From assembly GCA_910587245.1 (NCBI GenBank), contig CAJULX010000004.1, forward strand, positions 28,299 through 92,298: a stretch of 64,000 bases of DNA. Direction: 5' to 3'. Below, in pieces: positions 41,393 to 49,963 of the stretch. Source of the DNA: Candidatus Gastranaerophilales bacterium (GTDB taxonomy: Bacteria; Cyanobacteriota; Vampirovibrionia; Gastranaerophilales; Gastranaerophilaceae). How positions within the stretch are numbered: position 1 is the stretch's first letter; each line of letters opens with the position of its first letter. The translations under genes and the position numbers were made by a program. The notes beneath the pieces were generated by a model. It made no database searches. It was not told the DNA's origin and was given only the letters and a program-made list of their open reading frames with translations.

Positions 41393-42676
41393 TCAACCCT
41401 TCATTTCTGCAAGCGCATTAACAACATTCGGATCCCATTTAACGGCACTCTCGGATTTCAATATTTCAAGCGCTTCTTTATTTGAAAGCGCTGCTCTGTG
41501 CGGTCTTTCTTCCGTTAAAGCACAATACGCATCAGCTACGGCTATAATTCTTGAACCGAAAGGAATTGAAAATCCGCCGAGCCCTTCGGGCTTGCCTAAT
41601 CCGTCCCAGCGCTCTTTTTGATAATGGATATAAGGTACAACTTCTGACATAAAGTTTATATTCATCAATAAACTTACCCCTGCATTCGGATGTTCCTGAA
41701 GCCTGTCCCATTCTTCCTGAGAAAGTTTGCCTTTCTTATCAAAAAGCTGCTCGTCAATTGTAATTTTTCCGATATTTTGCAGTAATCCTGCATAGTATAT
41801 TAAATCTGTAGTCTTTTCGTTTAATTTCAAGAAATTGCATATTTCTCTTGATAAATCGGCAGTTCTTTGAGAATGACGGTTTTTGTATTTACCCTTAAGG
41901 TCAACCGCAAGAGCGAGTTTCTCAACAAAAGCCTGCTGTTTATCGCCAAGGTCGCCTATAATTGCCGTTAATTGTGCACGCAGTCTCAATAATTCGCTTG
42001 TTGCAACATCTTCCGTATTTACTACTCTTTTTACCTGCTCAATTAATTTTTGAATACCGAGAGAAGTTACAAAAAGCCCTGCCGTTATCTTTAGAAGCTC
42101 AATAAATTCGGCTTCAAGCGGTCTTTCGATATCGCGCGTAATTTCAATAGCACCGATACATTCAAATTTATTTTTCATGGGGAAAATAATAATTTGTTTA
42201 TTATTTTCATTAAGCATAATTACTTCTTCATCTTTATAGCTTTTTTCAATGTGTGATGTCACCTTTTCATCGGCATTTTCATCAGATGTTCCTGCAAGCT
42301 TAATATCTTCATCCTTTTTTGCAAGGAAAATAACACATTTATCCAATGAAAGCATTAATTTAATGGTTCGCGCAATTGAATTATAAATAATATAATCTTC
42401 ATTTGAATCAAACCCCAAAATTGCAAGTGTAGAATCAATTGAATATATGGAAATTAATTCTGTCAGCTGGTCTTTTAAACATTCATTTTTGCTTTTGACT
42501 TTATCGCTTATTTTATGTGCAAAATCAGGCGAAATAAGATGTTCGCACAAAAAATCACCCAGATTCAGCGCAAAAATCTCTTCAATAGGGTCGTTTTCCA
42601 AAAGACAGATAGTCTTATCGTCGCTTATTTCGGGTATCCTGCCTTCTTTTCCTTTTGAATTGTTAAAATTATCCAT
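41393..42676 (-). CDS. GAF and degenerate HD-GYP domain protein
   Basis: A 427-residue cytoplasmic protein. Residues about 80-215 resemble a GAF sensor domain. Residues about 255-427 align with HD-GYP domains, which normally hydrolyse cyclic di-GMP. The catalytic motifs are lost: LLHDIGK is LLQNIGK (His to Gln300, Asp to Asn301); the HHE of HHExxDG is QKE (353-355); and GYP is GKP (361-363). H268 (NRHSQR), H329 (EHPNAG) and D382 (ADAY) are retained. Phosphodiesterase activity is therefore very unlikely; a signalling or scaffold role remains possible. The nearby MshEN-bearing pilus ATPase suggests a c-di-GMP context. The gene is monocistronic and divergent from metX. Confidence 0.82.
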   Translation of the reverse strand: MDNFNNSKGKEGRIPEISDDKTICLLENDPIEEIFALNLGDFLCEHLISPDFAHKISDKVKSKNECLKDQLTELISIYSIDSTLAILGFDSNEDYIIYNSIARTIKLMLSLDKCVIFLAKKDEDIKLAGTSDENADEKVTSHIEKSYKDEEVIMLNENNKQIIIFPMKNKFECIGAIEITRDIERPLEAEFIELLKITAGLFVTSLGIQKLIEQVKRVVNTEDVATSELLRLRAQLTAIIGDLGDKQQAFVEKLALAVDLKGKYKNRHSQRTADLSREICNFLKLNEKTTDLIYYAGLLQNIGKITIDEQLFDKKGKLSQEEWDRLQEHPNAGVSLLMNINFMSEVVPYIHYQKERWDGLGKPEGLGGFSIPFGSRIIAVADAYCALTEERPHRAALSNKEALEILKSESAVKWDPNVVNALAEMKG

Positions 42677-42820
42677 TAAATTTTCCTAAAAAATATAAAA
42701 CTGTTTCTTCACATGATATATATCGGCAGTTTTTTTAAAAACTTTTGCATTTTCTTAAAAAAAATTAAAAATTTTATACTAAAGTTTACAAAAAACCTAA
42801 CCTAAGTATTAAAACTATGA

Positions 42821-42826
42821 TAAAAT
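42821..42826 (+). promoter_or_regulatory. -10 box of metX, leaderless-like
   Basis: TAAAAT lies 7 nt before the metX ATG (42834). An overlapping alternative, TATGAT, is at 42816-42821. No ribosome binding site precedes the start and no SAM riboswitch is visible between 42677 and 42834. Confidence 0.35.
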
Positions 42827-42833
42827 TGGGGTT

Positions 42834-43991
42834 ATGGAAAACACCATAGGATTAGTTCAAACAAAATTTTGTAAATTTGATGATGAAATTTTGCTTGAAA
42901 GCGGTAAAACTTTAAAAAACATTCAAATAGCCTATGAAACATACGGTACATTAAATGAAGCCGGTGATAACGCAATATTGGTCTGCCATGCACTGACGGC
43001 AGACGCCCATGCCGCTGGATACAACAGCCCCGAAGACAAAAAACCGGGCTGGTGGGATACTATGATCGGCCCTGATAAAGCCTTTGATACAAATAAATTT
43101 TTTATCATATCATCAAATATTTTAGGCGGCTGCAAAGGTACAACAGGCCCTTCTTCCATCAACCCTGATACAGGAAAGCCGTACGGGCATGCTTTTCCTG
43201 TTATTACTATTGAAGATATAGTTAAGGTTCAAAAAAAACTTATTGATTTTTTAGGCGTTAAAAAAATGGTTGTAGTGGGCGGATCTATGGGCGGCATGCA
43301 GGCGATGGAATGGTCAATCAAACATCCTGATTATGTCAAAACAACAATAATAATAGCCTCCACAGCCCGCCTTTCAGCACAGGCAATAGCCTTTAATGCG
43401 GTTGGCAGAAACGCAATAATCTCCGATAAATTTTTCAACAACGGCGATTATTACGACAACGAAAATTCCCCTGATTACGGCCTTGCAATTGCAAGGATGG
43501 TAGGGCACATAACATATCTTTGCGAAGAAGCAATGCACACAAAATTCGGACGCGATTTTAAAGATAAGCCGAATTTTGATTTCGGTGTGGATTTTCAGGT
43601 AGAAAGCTACCTCGAATATCAGGGAAGAATTTTTGTTGACCGTTTTGATGCTAACAGCTACCTTTATATAACAAAAGCAATTGATTATTATGACCCGATT
43701 TCAAAATTCGGTTCGCTTGAAAATGCTTTCAAACAAAGTAATTCAAGGTTTTTAATAATATGTTTTAATTCCGATTGGCTTTTTACAACGGAACAATCCA
43801 AAGAAATGGTAACGGCACTTATAGGTGCGGGTAAAGAAGTATCTTTTGTGGAGCTTGAAAGCCCGTGCGGGCATGATGCATTTTTAATAGAATACAAAGA
43901 ACAGACAAAAATTATAAAAAGTTTCCTTAAAAAGGATGAACCCGCACAAAATAATACCAAACCTGCCGAATGCAAGGGGGTACAGTCTTGA
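42834..43991 (+). CDS. metX: Homoserine O-acetyltransferase MetX
   Basis: MetX acetylates homoserine with acetyl-CoA, committing carbon to methionine. The 385-residue alpha/beta hydrolase has an opening HALTADAHAAG and ILGGCKGTTGPSS, the nucleophile elbow GGSMGGMQAMEW, and the C-terminal catalytic histidine in SPCGHDAFLIE. The gene overlaps metW by 4 nt, a known pairing. A succinyl-transferring activity cannot be excluded by eye, since both specificities occur in the family. Confidence 0.93.
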   Translation: MENTIGLVQTKFCKFDDEILLESGKTLKNIQIAYETYGTLNEAGDNAILVCHALTADAHAAGYNSPEDKKPGWWDTMIGPDKAFDTNKFFIISSNILGGCKGTTGPSSINPDTGKPYGHAFPVITIEDIVKVQKKLIDFLGVKKMVVVGGSMGGMQAMEWSIKHPDYVKTTIIIASTARLSAQAIAFNAVGRNAIISDKFFNNGDYYDNENSPDYGLAIARMVGHITYLCEEAMHTKFGRDFKDKPNFDFGVDFQVESYLEYQGRIFVDRFDANSYLYITKAIDYYDPISKFGSLENAFKQSNSRFLIICFNSDWLFTTEQSKEMVTALIGAGKEVSFVELESPCGHDAFLIEYKEQTKIIKSFLKKDEPAQNNTKPAECKGVQS

Positions 43992-44590
43992 ATACGCAAC
44001 AATTAAATTATGAAGTAGTGACCGACATCATCCCTGAAAATGCAAAAGTTTTAGACCTTGGCTGCGGCGACGGTACACTTTTTTCAAAATTAATCAAAGA
44101 AAAAAATGTTACGGGGGTGGGTGTTGAAATAAATAAGGATGAGGTTATAAAGGCGCTCGATAAGGGTGTGGCGGTTATTCAGGGCGATATCGATAAAGGC
44201 TTAAAACAATTTCCCGATAAAAGCTTTGATTATGCCATTTTAAACCAAACCTTGCAATCGACGGAAAAACCCGACCTTGTTATGGATGAAATGCTAAGAA
44301 CAGCCAAAAAAGCGATTGTAAGTTTCCCGAATTTTGCATACTGGAAGGTGCGTTTTTATCTTTTCTTTAAAGGCAAAATGCCAAAATCAAAATCCCTGCC
44401 TTATGAATGGTACAATACACCCAATATTCATCTTATGACCGTGAATGATTTTTTTGAATTTTGCAAAAAAAGAAATATTAAAATTTTAAAATCCGTTTAT
44501 TTAACACGAAATAAAGCGCGCAGCGGTATACTTGTCCGCACGATTACAAACTTCTTCTCCGAAGAAGTGATTTTTGTAGTTTCAAGATAA
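43988..44590 (+). CDS. metW: Methionine biosynthesis protein MetW
   Basis: MetW is a small class I methyltransferase-fold protein that stabilises or activates MetX in other bacteria. The SAM-like motif VLDLGCGDGTLFS is at the N-terminus, followed by NQTLQSTEKPDLVMDEMLR and SFPNFAYWKVRFYLFF, characteristic of MetW. I choose the TTG at 43988 (MNTQQLNYEV), which follows AAGGGGG and overlaps the metX stop as TTGA, giving about 200 residues. An ATG at 43970 is in frame but lies upstream of this ribosome site. Confidence 0.92.
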   Translation: MNTQQLNYEVVTDIIPENAKVLDLGCGDGTLFSKLIKEKNVTGVGVEINKDEVIKALDKGVAVIQGDIDKGLKQFPDKSFDYAILNQTLQSTEKPDLVMDEMLRTAKKAIVSFPNFAYWKVRFYLFFKGKMPKSKSLPYEWYNTPNIHLMTVNDFFEFCKKRNIKILKSVYLTRNKARSGILVRTITNFFSEEVIFVVSR

Positions 44591-44641
44591 CCGCACACAC
44601 ATTCGCACGCATTGGCAAAACAGTATTTTATTATAAAAAAA

Positions 44642-44666
44642 GGCGCATAAGGTTACAATATGCGCC
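44642..44666 (-). terminator. Rho-independent terminator of the glycine-rich gene
   Basis: GGCGCATA (44642-44649) pairs with TATGCGCC (44659-44666) across a 9-nt loop. On the minus strand it is followed by a run of seven T, so it closes the glycine-rich pilin-like gene. Confidence 0.8.
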
Positions 44667-44706
44667 GATTGAAAAGTTGTTCATCTAAAATTTTGTTTAA
44701 CACAAA

Positions 44707-47295
44707 TTAATTCTTGTATTCTATATAAACCATACCGTTTGACCCCTTACCTCCCTGGTATGCCCTGTTGTTTAAGAATATTCCTCCGCCTCCGCCTGCG
44801 CCGTATCCGCTTCCTGCCTTGCCTTCGCCTGAAGTTGATATGCTGCCGCCGGCTCCTCCGTTAGATACTATTTTATCTACAGCACCCAAGAGCGGGAATA
44901 TATCCTGTGTTAAGCTTGCGCCTGCTCCGCCTTTTTCGTTTTCACCATCATCTCCTGCCACGCTTTTTGGTATATTTTCAGCCTCACCTGTACCTTTGCC
45001 GCCGCCCGTTCCGTGGCTTAATATACCGGGATTACCGCCGTATCCGCCTTTTGCGGTTAATACCACTTCATCATCCACCAAAACAATTGTATCCCCGCCT
45101 TTTTCTCCTTTTACACCGAGAAGACCGCTCCAGTTAACGGATGTTTCCTGTTTTGGTGCACCGCCTTTACCGATAATCATCTTTACTTTGCTTACCCCGC
45201 CTGAAACCCATACATTGCCATCAATCACAACCTGTCCTGATTGTCCGCCGCCTCCTGAGCCTTCACCCCATTCAATGTATACATAACCGTTTCCTCCATT
45301 TCCGCCAAGGCCTGCTGTGTTTACTGCAACGTTAGCATTTCCGCCTCCGCCACCTCCGCCTGTGCCGTATGAAACAGAATTTGGAGCACTTCCGTTACTG
45401 TTTCCCGCTCCGCCGTTTCCGCCTTCAAGCACGGTGTTTTCTATACTGTATGCCTGTCCGCCTTTGCCGCCCGTAAAATTATTGGCACTTGCCGTACCGC
45501 CCGCTTTACCGTTTCCTATATTGGTTAAATTTGTTTGGTTTGATGTATCAAATACATTCAGTCCTGTCCAGTTTTTCCACTGTTTTTGCGTTGAACATCC
45601 GCCGCTTACACCGCCCGTTGAGCCTGAAGCTGAATATACACCGCCCCTTCCGCCGAGCAGAGTTATTATGGAACCTGTTTTTGAACCCGAAATTACTGTA
45701 TTTCCGCCGTTTGCACCGTTTTTGTTCTTTGCGGCTGCACCGTTTCCGCCTTTACCGATATTAACCGATAAAGTTTCACCGGGAGTTACATTTACTTCTC
45801 CAATCCATATTTGACCCGTGCCGCCTCCTGCACCTGCATTGGTTTTCGCATAATATGTACATTTTAAACCGTTAGTAATTCCCGCTGCGCTGTACCATAA
45901 TTTTATGGCACCGGGAGAACCTGTGCCGATAAAGGCTGCTCCGCTACAGTTACCTGTACCAAAAATTGAGTTAGGAACTACACTAATTGGTACATTACCG
46001 CTAACAACAGGTGCACCGTTTCCTCCGTTTCCGCCTATGCCTCCGCCGCCTCCGCCGCCGCCTCCGTTACATGCTTCAGCATCTTTTCCGCCCGAACCCC
46101 CGGCTACGTAACTTGCACCCCCTGCGCCCCCACTCATGGTGGCTCCGGCTCCAACAGCACCGCCGCCCCCTGCACCGCCGTTTCTTCCTCCGCCCGCACC
46201 GCCGCTGCCGGACCAACAACTTGGATTGAATGTATTAGCGGATGAATAAAACCTTGAACATCCGCCGCCTCCGCCTCCGCCGCCTGCGGCTTCAAAAACC
46301 AATGTACCTGCTGCGTTATATATCCCCGTTGAACCGCCTCCGCCTCCGCCTGAACCGGTTGAAATAAAAGCACCGGTAGAATTATAGTATGAACTGTTAC
46401 CGCCGTTTGCACCATTTGTAGCACCTGTTCCGCCGCTGCCTCCGGCTGTTGACGCACTAACAGGGTTATTAGATGTTGAATTAGCTAAACCTGCACCTCC
46501 GGAGCCACCTGAACCAACTTTTATTTTTATGGCAGAAGCAGCCCCTGTAACTGATAGTGCTTGATTTGCCAAATATGCACCCGTGCCTCCGCCGCCTCCT
46601 GTCGGGGTGTAACAGCAGCCTCCGCCCCCGCCGGCACCACATGCCGTTACTTTGCTAAGAGTAACATTGACTCCACCGTTTATACCGATTTTACTTATTT
46701 TTGTATTCGGGGTAAGCTGCGTTGAATTATCAGAAACAAGTGTCCATTTTGTAAATCCTGAATTTTGACAATTTGCATTAATGGCAGGTACTTTATATGT
46801 ATCGGGGGGAGTAATACTGTTTGCAAAAACATATGAACCTGCTGCGGTTATAGTTCCTTCCGTATTTGCAGGAATTGCGGGAATATTGCCGTAAGCGGTA
46901 CTTGTACCGTCACCGCCCGCACTACCGCCCCCGCCGCCTGCTATTGCATATACCCTGATTTTTGTAACACCGTTTGGAATAGTGAAATTCTGCACCCCGC
47001 CTGTATAATTAAACTTTTTATACCCGTAAGTAGCGCTTCCGCCGGCACCGCCGCCTCCGACGGCTGTAACCTTAATGATATTCACACCTGCAGGCACGCT
47101 CCATTCTTTATCATCATAATAGGCATTTGCATAATCCAGTCTTTCATAGGTGCCAAGACCTTTAATAGCCACATTTTCATCCATTTTTCTTGTCATAACA
47201 GGGGCAAGAGCCGCAAGCAATATAGATGCAACCAATAATGCCATGAGCATTTCAACAAGCGAAAATGCAGCAATGTGATATTTTTTCTTATCCAT
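44707..47295 (-). CDS. Pilin-like protein with an 800-residue glycine-rich body
   Basis: An 862-residue protein. Its N-terminus MDKKKYHIAAFSLVEMLMAL is a type IV prepilin-like leader: short basic stretch, cleavage expected between Ala and Phe (AAFSLVE), Glu at mature position 5, then one hydrophobic helix to about residue 32. The rest is extraordinarily glycine-rich (GGGGGAGG runs throughout), with tyrosine, serine and scattered cysteines, typical of polyglycine-II helical bundles as in some phage tail-fibre tips and adhesins. Two recurring modules, VTKIRVYAIAGGGGG-like and ALSVNIGKGGNG-like, suggest internal repetition. The gene is GC-richer than its neighbours because of the GGN codons. It is likely a surface fibre or minor pilin adhesin exported through the 50-57 kb system; this is inference. 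Confidence 0.78.
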   Translation of the reverse strand: MDKKKYHIAAFSLVEMLMALLVASILLAALAPVMTRKMDENVAIKGLGTYERLDYANAYYDDKEWSVPAGVNIIKVTAVGGGGAGGSATYGYKKFNYTGGVQNFTIPNGVTKIRVYAIAGGGGGSAGGDGTSTAYGNIPAIPANTEGTITAAGSYVFANSITPPDTYKVPAINANCQNSGFTKWTLVSDNSTQLTPNTKISKIGINGGVNVTLSKVTACGAGGGGGCCYTPTGGGGGTGAYLANQALSVTGAASAIKIKVGSGGSGGAGLANSTSNNPVSASTAGGSGGTGATNGANGGNSSYYNSTGAFISTGSGGGGGGSTGIYNAAGTLVFEAAGGGGGGGGCSRFYSSANTFNPSCWSGSGGAGGGRNGGAGGGGAVGAGATMSGGAGGASYVAGGSGGKDAEACNGGGGGGGGGIGGNGGNGAPVVSGNVPISVVPNSIFGTGNCSGAAFIGTGSPGAIKLWYSAAGITNGLKCTYYAKTNAGAGGGTGQIWIGEVNVTPGETLSVNIGKGGNGAAAKNKNGANGGNTVISGSKTGSIITLLGGRGGVYSASGSTGGVSGGCSTQKQWKNWTGLNVFDTSNQTNLTNIGNGKAGGTASANNFTGGKGGQAYSIENTVLEGGNGGAGNSNGSAPNSVSYGTGGGGGGGNANVAVNTAGLGGNGGNGYVYIEWGEGSGGGGQSGQVVIDGNVWVSGGVSKVKMIIGKGGAPKQETSVNWSGLLGVKGEKGGDTIVLVDDEVVLTAKGGYGGNPGILSHGTGGGKGTGEAENIPKSVAGDDGENEKGGAGASLTQDIFPLLGAVDKIVSNGGAGGSISTSGEGKAGSGYGAGGGGGIFLNNRAYQGGKGSNGMVYIEYKN

Positions 47296-47399
47296 AGTAT
47301 TTTCCTTTTTTGTAAATATATTGTCACATTGGGTGATTTATAATTCATTATGAAAATTATACTATATTATGTAATGTATAAATTTCATGCTAGCATAAT

Positions 47400-47429
47400 T
47401 TGCCCGCATGTCAATAGAAAATTTAAAAT
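47400..47429 (+). promoter_or_regulatory. Promoter of the HTH-like gene (leaderless)
   Basis: TTGCCC (47400-47405) and TAAAAT (47424-47429) are separated by 18 bp, and the ATG at 47436 begins 6 nt after the -10 box. There is no ribosome binding site, so the mRNA may be leaderless. Confidence 0.45.
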
Positions 47430-47435
47430 AATAAA

Positions 47436-47651
47436 ATGGATGTAAGCAGAACTATTAAAATATTTGCAGCACAGGAAAATATAAGCGTGGCCGAGCTTGT
47501 AAGACGATTTGCAAAATATTCGGGCAAAGAATATTCTACGCAGTCTTTTTCAAACAGGCTAAGAAACGGCACCGTACATTATAACGAAGTAGAGCAGATT
47601 GCAAAAATGCTCGGGTATAAAATAAAATTTGAAAAAAACGAAGATAAATAA
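47436..47651 (+). CDS. Small Cro/XRE-like helix-turn-helix protein
   Basis: A 71-residue basic protein whose layout, ISVAELVRRFAKYSGKEY then TQSFSNRLRNGTVHYNE and VEQIAKMLGYKIKFEK, is like a Cro/C1-type helix-turn-helix, with a longer first turn. It is divergent from the glycine-rich pilin-like gene (47295), whose promoter lies in the same intergenic region, so it could regulate that gene. There is no phage context. The DNA-binding call is from the pattern only. Confidence 0.65.
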   Translation: MDVSRTIKIFAAQENISVAELVRRFAKYSGKEYSTQSFSNRLRNGTVHYNEVEQIAKMLGYKIKFEKNEDK

Positions 47652-47692
47652 ATTCGGTTCAAATTTTTGGATAATTTAAAAATAAGAATTAA

Positions 47693-47721
47693 AAAAACCT
47701 GCCCGTAAAAGGCAGGTTTTT
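47693..47721. terminator. Bidirectional terminator between HTH gene and tpiA
   Basis: AAAAACCTGCC (47693-47703) pairs with GGCAGGTTTTT (47711-47721) across a 7-nt loop, with T runs on both strands. It can end transcription of both convergent genes. Confidence 0.9.
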
Positions 47722-47740
47722 AAATATTTATACATAAGGG

Positions 47741-48523
47741 CTATTTTGCCATTGCACCTTTAACAATTTCAGCAAAGCTGTCAGCCTTTAAGCTTGCTCC
47801 GCCAACCAGAGCACCGTCGATATCGGATTGCGCCATTTGTTCAACGATAGTTTCAGGTTTTACCGATCCGCCGTATAAAATTCTGATAGCATCAGCAGCA
47901 GCTTTTCCTGCTTCTTTTTCAACAACAGATCTTATGTGTTTGATAACTCTGTTTGCTTCGGTTGAATCGCAGGTTTTGCCTGTGCCGATAGCCCAGATGG
48001 GTTCATAAGCTATAACTGATTTTGCAACTTCTTCAGCTGATAAACCTTTAAGAGCTTCAGAGATTTGTTTTGCAATGTGTGCATCGGTTACGCCTTGTTC
48101 TCTTTGTTCTAAAGTTTCACCGCAGCAGATAATCGGAATAATGCCGTTATCTAAAATAACTTTGGCTTTTTTATTAATCATCTCATCCGTTTCGCCGAAA
48201 TATTGACGACGTTCAGAGTGGCCGATTATTATATAAGAAACTTCAAAATCTTTTAACATGTCGATGGCAATTTCACCTGTGAATGCGCCTTTTGCTTCAT
48301 AATAAACATTTTGAGCGGCAAGTTTAATTCTTCCGCAGCCGCAGTGGCAGATTTCTTCATTTACCGCAGCTAAAGATGTAAACACAGGAGCAACAACGAT
48401 TTCAGGCAATTTTGCAATATCAAGCCCGTCTACTTTTTCTCTTATTCCTTTGATTAATTCTTTTGATTGAGCGCAGTTATTGTGCATTTTCCAGTTGCCT
48501 GCAATAATCGGTTTTCTTGTCAT
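47741..48523 (-). CDS. tpiA: Triosephosphate isomerase
   Basis: TpiA interconverts dihydroxyacetone phosphate and glyceraldehyde 3-phosphate. The 260-residue protein has the catalytic lysine in GNWKMH, the electrophile histidine in IGHSERRQ, the catalytic glutamate in AYEPIWAIGTGK, and the phosphate-binding ILYGGSVKPE. The ribosome site AAAAGGAG is strong. The protein is slightly longer than usual owing to a loop near residue 60 with CHCGCGRIKL. It is monocistronic. Confidence 0.97.
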   Translation of the reverse strand: MTRKPIIAGNWKMHNNCAQSKELIKGIREKVDGLDIAKLPEIVVAPVFTSLAAVNEEICHCGCGRIKLAAQNVYYEAKGAFTGEIAIDMLKDFEVSYIIIGHSERRQYFGETDEMINKKAKVILDNGIIPIICCGETLEQREQGVTDAHIAKQISEALKGLSAEEVAKSVIAYEPIWAIGTGKTCDSTEANRVIKHIRSVVEKEAGKAAADAIRILYGGSVKPETIVEQMAQSDIDGALVGGASLKADSFAEIVKGAMAK

Positions 48524-48608
48524 AATTAAACTCCTTTTAATTTTTTATTAGCTCTTAATGCTCCTTTATAGTAACATAAAAATGAAATTTAAAGGAGGAT
48601 TTTTTCTT

Positions 48609-49859
48609 ATGCAGATATGGCATCCTTTCACACAGCACGGGTTAAATGAACCGATTATTGAAATTGAAACATCAAAAGATGAATTTTTGATAACAAAAGA
48701 AGGTGAAAAAATAATAGACGGGATATCTTCATGGTGGGTAAATACCTTGGGGCACAAAAACCCTGATATAGCACATGCTATTCAAAAACAGGCTGAAACC
48801 CTGCACCAGATAATATTTGCAGGCTTTACCCATAAACCCGCGCTTGATGTTGCGGCGCACTTAAGCGAATTTCTGCCCGAAAATTTTACATATATATTTT
48901 TCTCCGATTCAGGTTCCACAAGTGTTGAAGTAGCGCTCAAGATGGCTGTGGGGTATCATTACAACAAAGGAGAAAAACGCTCTAAAATTGTTGCTATGGA
49001 ACATTCTTACCACGGTGATACTTTTGGCGGAATGGCATCCGGTGCAAGGAGTGTTTTTAACGAACCATATACAAAAATGCTTTTTGATGTGGAGAGAATC
49101 CCGTATCCCGCCGAAGGAGAAGAAGATAAGACAATTAAATATTATGAAAACCTGCTTCAAAAAGAAGGGGATAAAATAGGCGCAATTATCCTTGAACCGC
49201 TTGTTTTAGGCTCAGGCGGGATGTTTTTTTACAAGCCTTATGTGATTGAAGAACTATATAAAATTTCAAAAGAATACGGGGTGATTTTCTGCCTTGATGA
49301 AGTGATGACAGGCTTTGGCAGAACAGGAACTATGTTTGCTTTTAATCAGACAAATATAATCCCTGATATAATCTGTCTTTCAAAAGGATTAACGGGAGGT
49401 TCAATTCCTTTAGCTGCAACTGTTTGCGGTGAGGAAATTTATAACGCCTATCTGTCAAATGATAAGGCAAAAATGTTTTTCCACTCTTCAAGCTACACTG
49501 CAAACCCCGTTGCCTGTGCTGCCGCATGTGCTAATCTTGAAATATGGAAGAAAAAAGATATTCCGGCAGATATCAAGAGAATAAATGATTTTTATCATAC
49601 GCAAATTGATAGATTTAAAGCACTCAGCTGCAAAAATGTAAGAATTTTGGGAGATATTTTTGCATATGAAGTAAGTCATACAGGAAATGATTACGTTTCA
49701 AACGCCGGAGTAAAACTTTATGAATTTTACAGGAAAAACGGGGTTCTGCTCAGACCCTTGGGAAATACCGTTTATGTTATGCCGCCGTATTGTATTAAAG
49801 AAGAAAGTTTAAACAAAATTTTTGATATTATGGAAAGAGCAATAAAAGAGGTGTTGTAA
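48609..49859 (+). CDS. bioA: Adenosylmethionine-8-amino-7-oxononanoate aminotransferase BioA
   Basis: BioA transfers an amino group from S-adenosylmethionine to KAPA to make DAPA in biotin synthesis. The ATG at 48609 begins MQIWHPFTQHG, with AAAGGAGG ten nt before; an in-frame ATG-like start at 48558 would add an unlikely leader. The 417-residue PLP enzyme has ISSWWVNTLGHKNPD, FFSDSGSTSVEVALKMA, CLDEVMTGFGRTGTMF, and the PLP-lysine in CLSKGLTGGSIPL. No other biotin gene is in the window; a lysine-using or other class III aminotransferase specificity cannot be excluded. Confidence 0.9.
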   Translation: MQIWHPFTQHGLNEPIIEIETSKDEFLITKEGEKIIDGISSWWVNTLGHKNPDIAHAIQKQAETLHQIIFAGFTHKPALDVAAHLSEFLPENFTYIFFSDSGSTSVEVALKMAVGYHYNKGEKRSKIVAMEHSYHGDTFGGMASGARSVFNEPYTKMLFDVERIPYPAEGEEDKTIKYYENLLQKEGDKIGAIILEPLVLGSGGMFFYKPYVIEELYKISKEYGVIFCLDEVMTGFGRTGTMFAFNQTNIIPDIICLSKGLTGGSIPLAATVCGEEIYNAYLSNDKAKMFFHSSSYTANPVACAAACANLEIWKKKDIPADIKRINDFYHTQIDRFKALSCKNVRILGDIFAYEVSHTGNDYVSNAGVKLYEFYRKNGVLLRPLGNTVYVMPPYCIKEESLNKIFDIMERAIKEVL

Positions 49860-49906
49860 AATTTCAATATTGATTTTAATACCAAACTTGCAAACCCGAA
49901 AATTAA

Positions 49907-49931
49907 AAAGCCCCTTAATTAAAGGGGCTTT
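49907..49931. terminator. Bidirectional terminator between bioA and the pilus operon
   Basis: AAAGCCCCTT (49907-49916) pairs with AAGGGGCTTT (49922-49931) across a 5-nt loop. It ends bioA and the convergent pilus/secretion operon. Confidence 0.85.
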
Positions 49932-49963
49932 AAATTTATCTTTTTCATCTTCAGTTGTTTTTG

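Noticed and set aside
42677..42833. SAM riboswitch before metX
   Set aside because: The region is AT-rich with no paired conserved elements, and the transcript is likely to start at or just before the ATG.
44768..46457. Several long Pro-rich or Gln/Ala-rich open frames on both strands
   Set aside because: They are antisense or alternate-frame shadows of the glycine-rich gene, whose GGN codons read as Pro-rich on the other strand. No ribosome sites.
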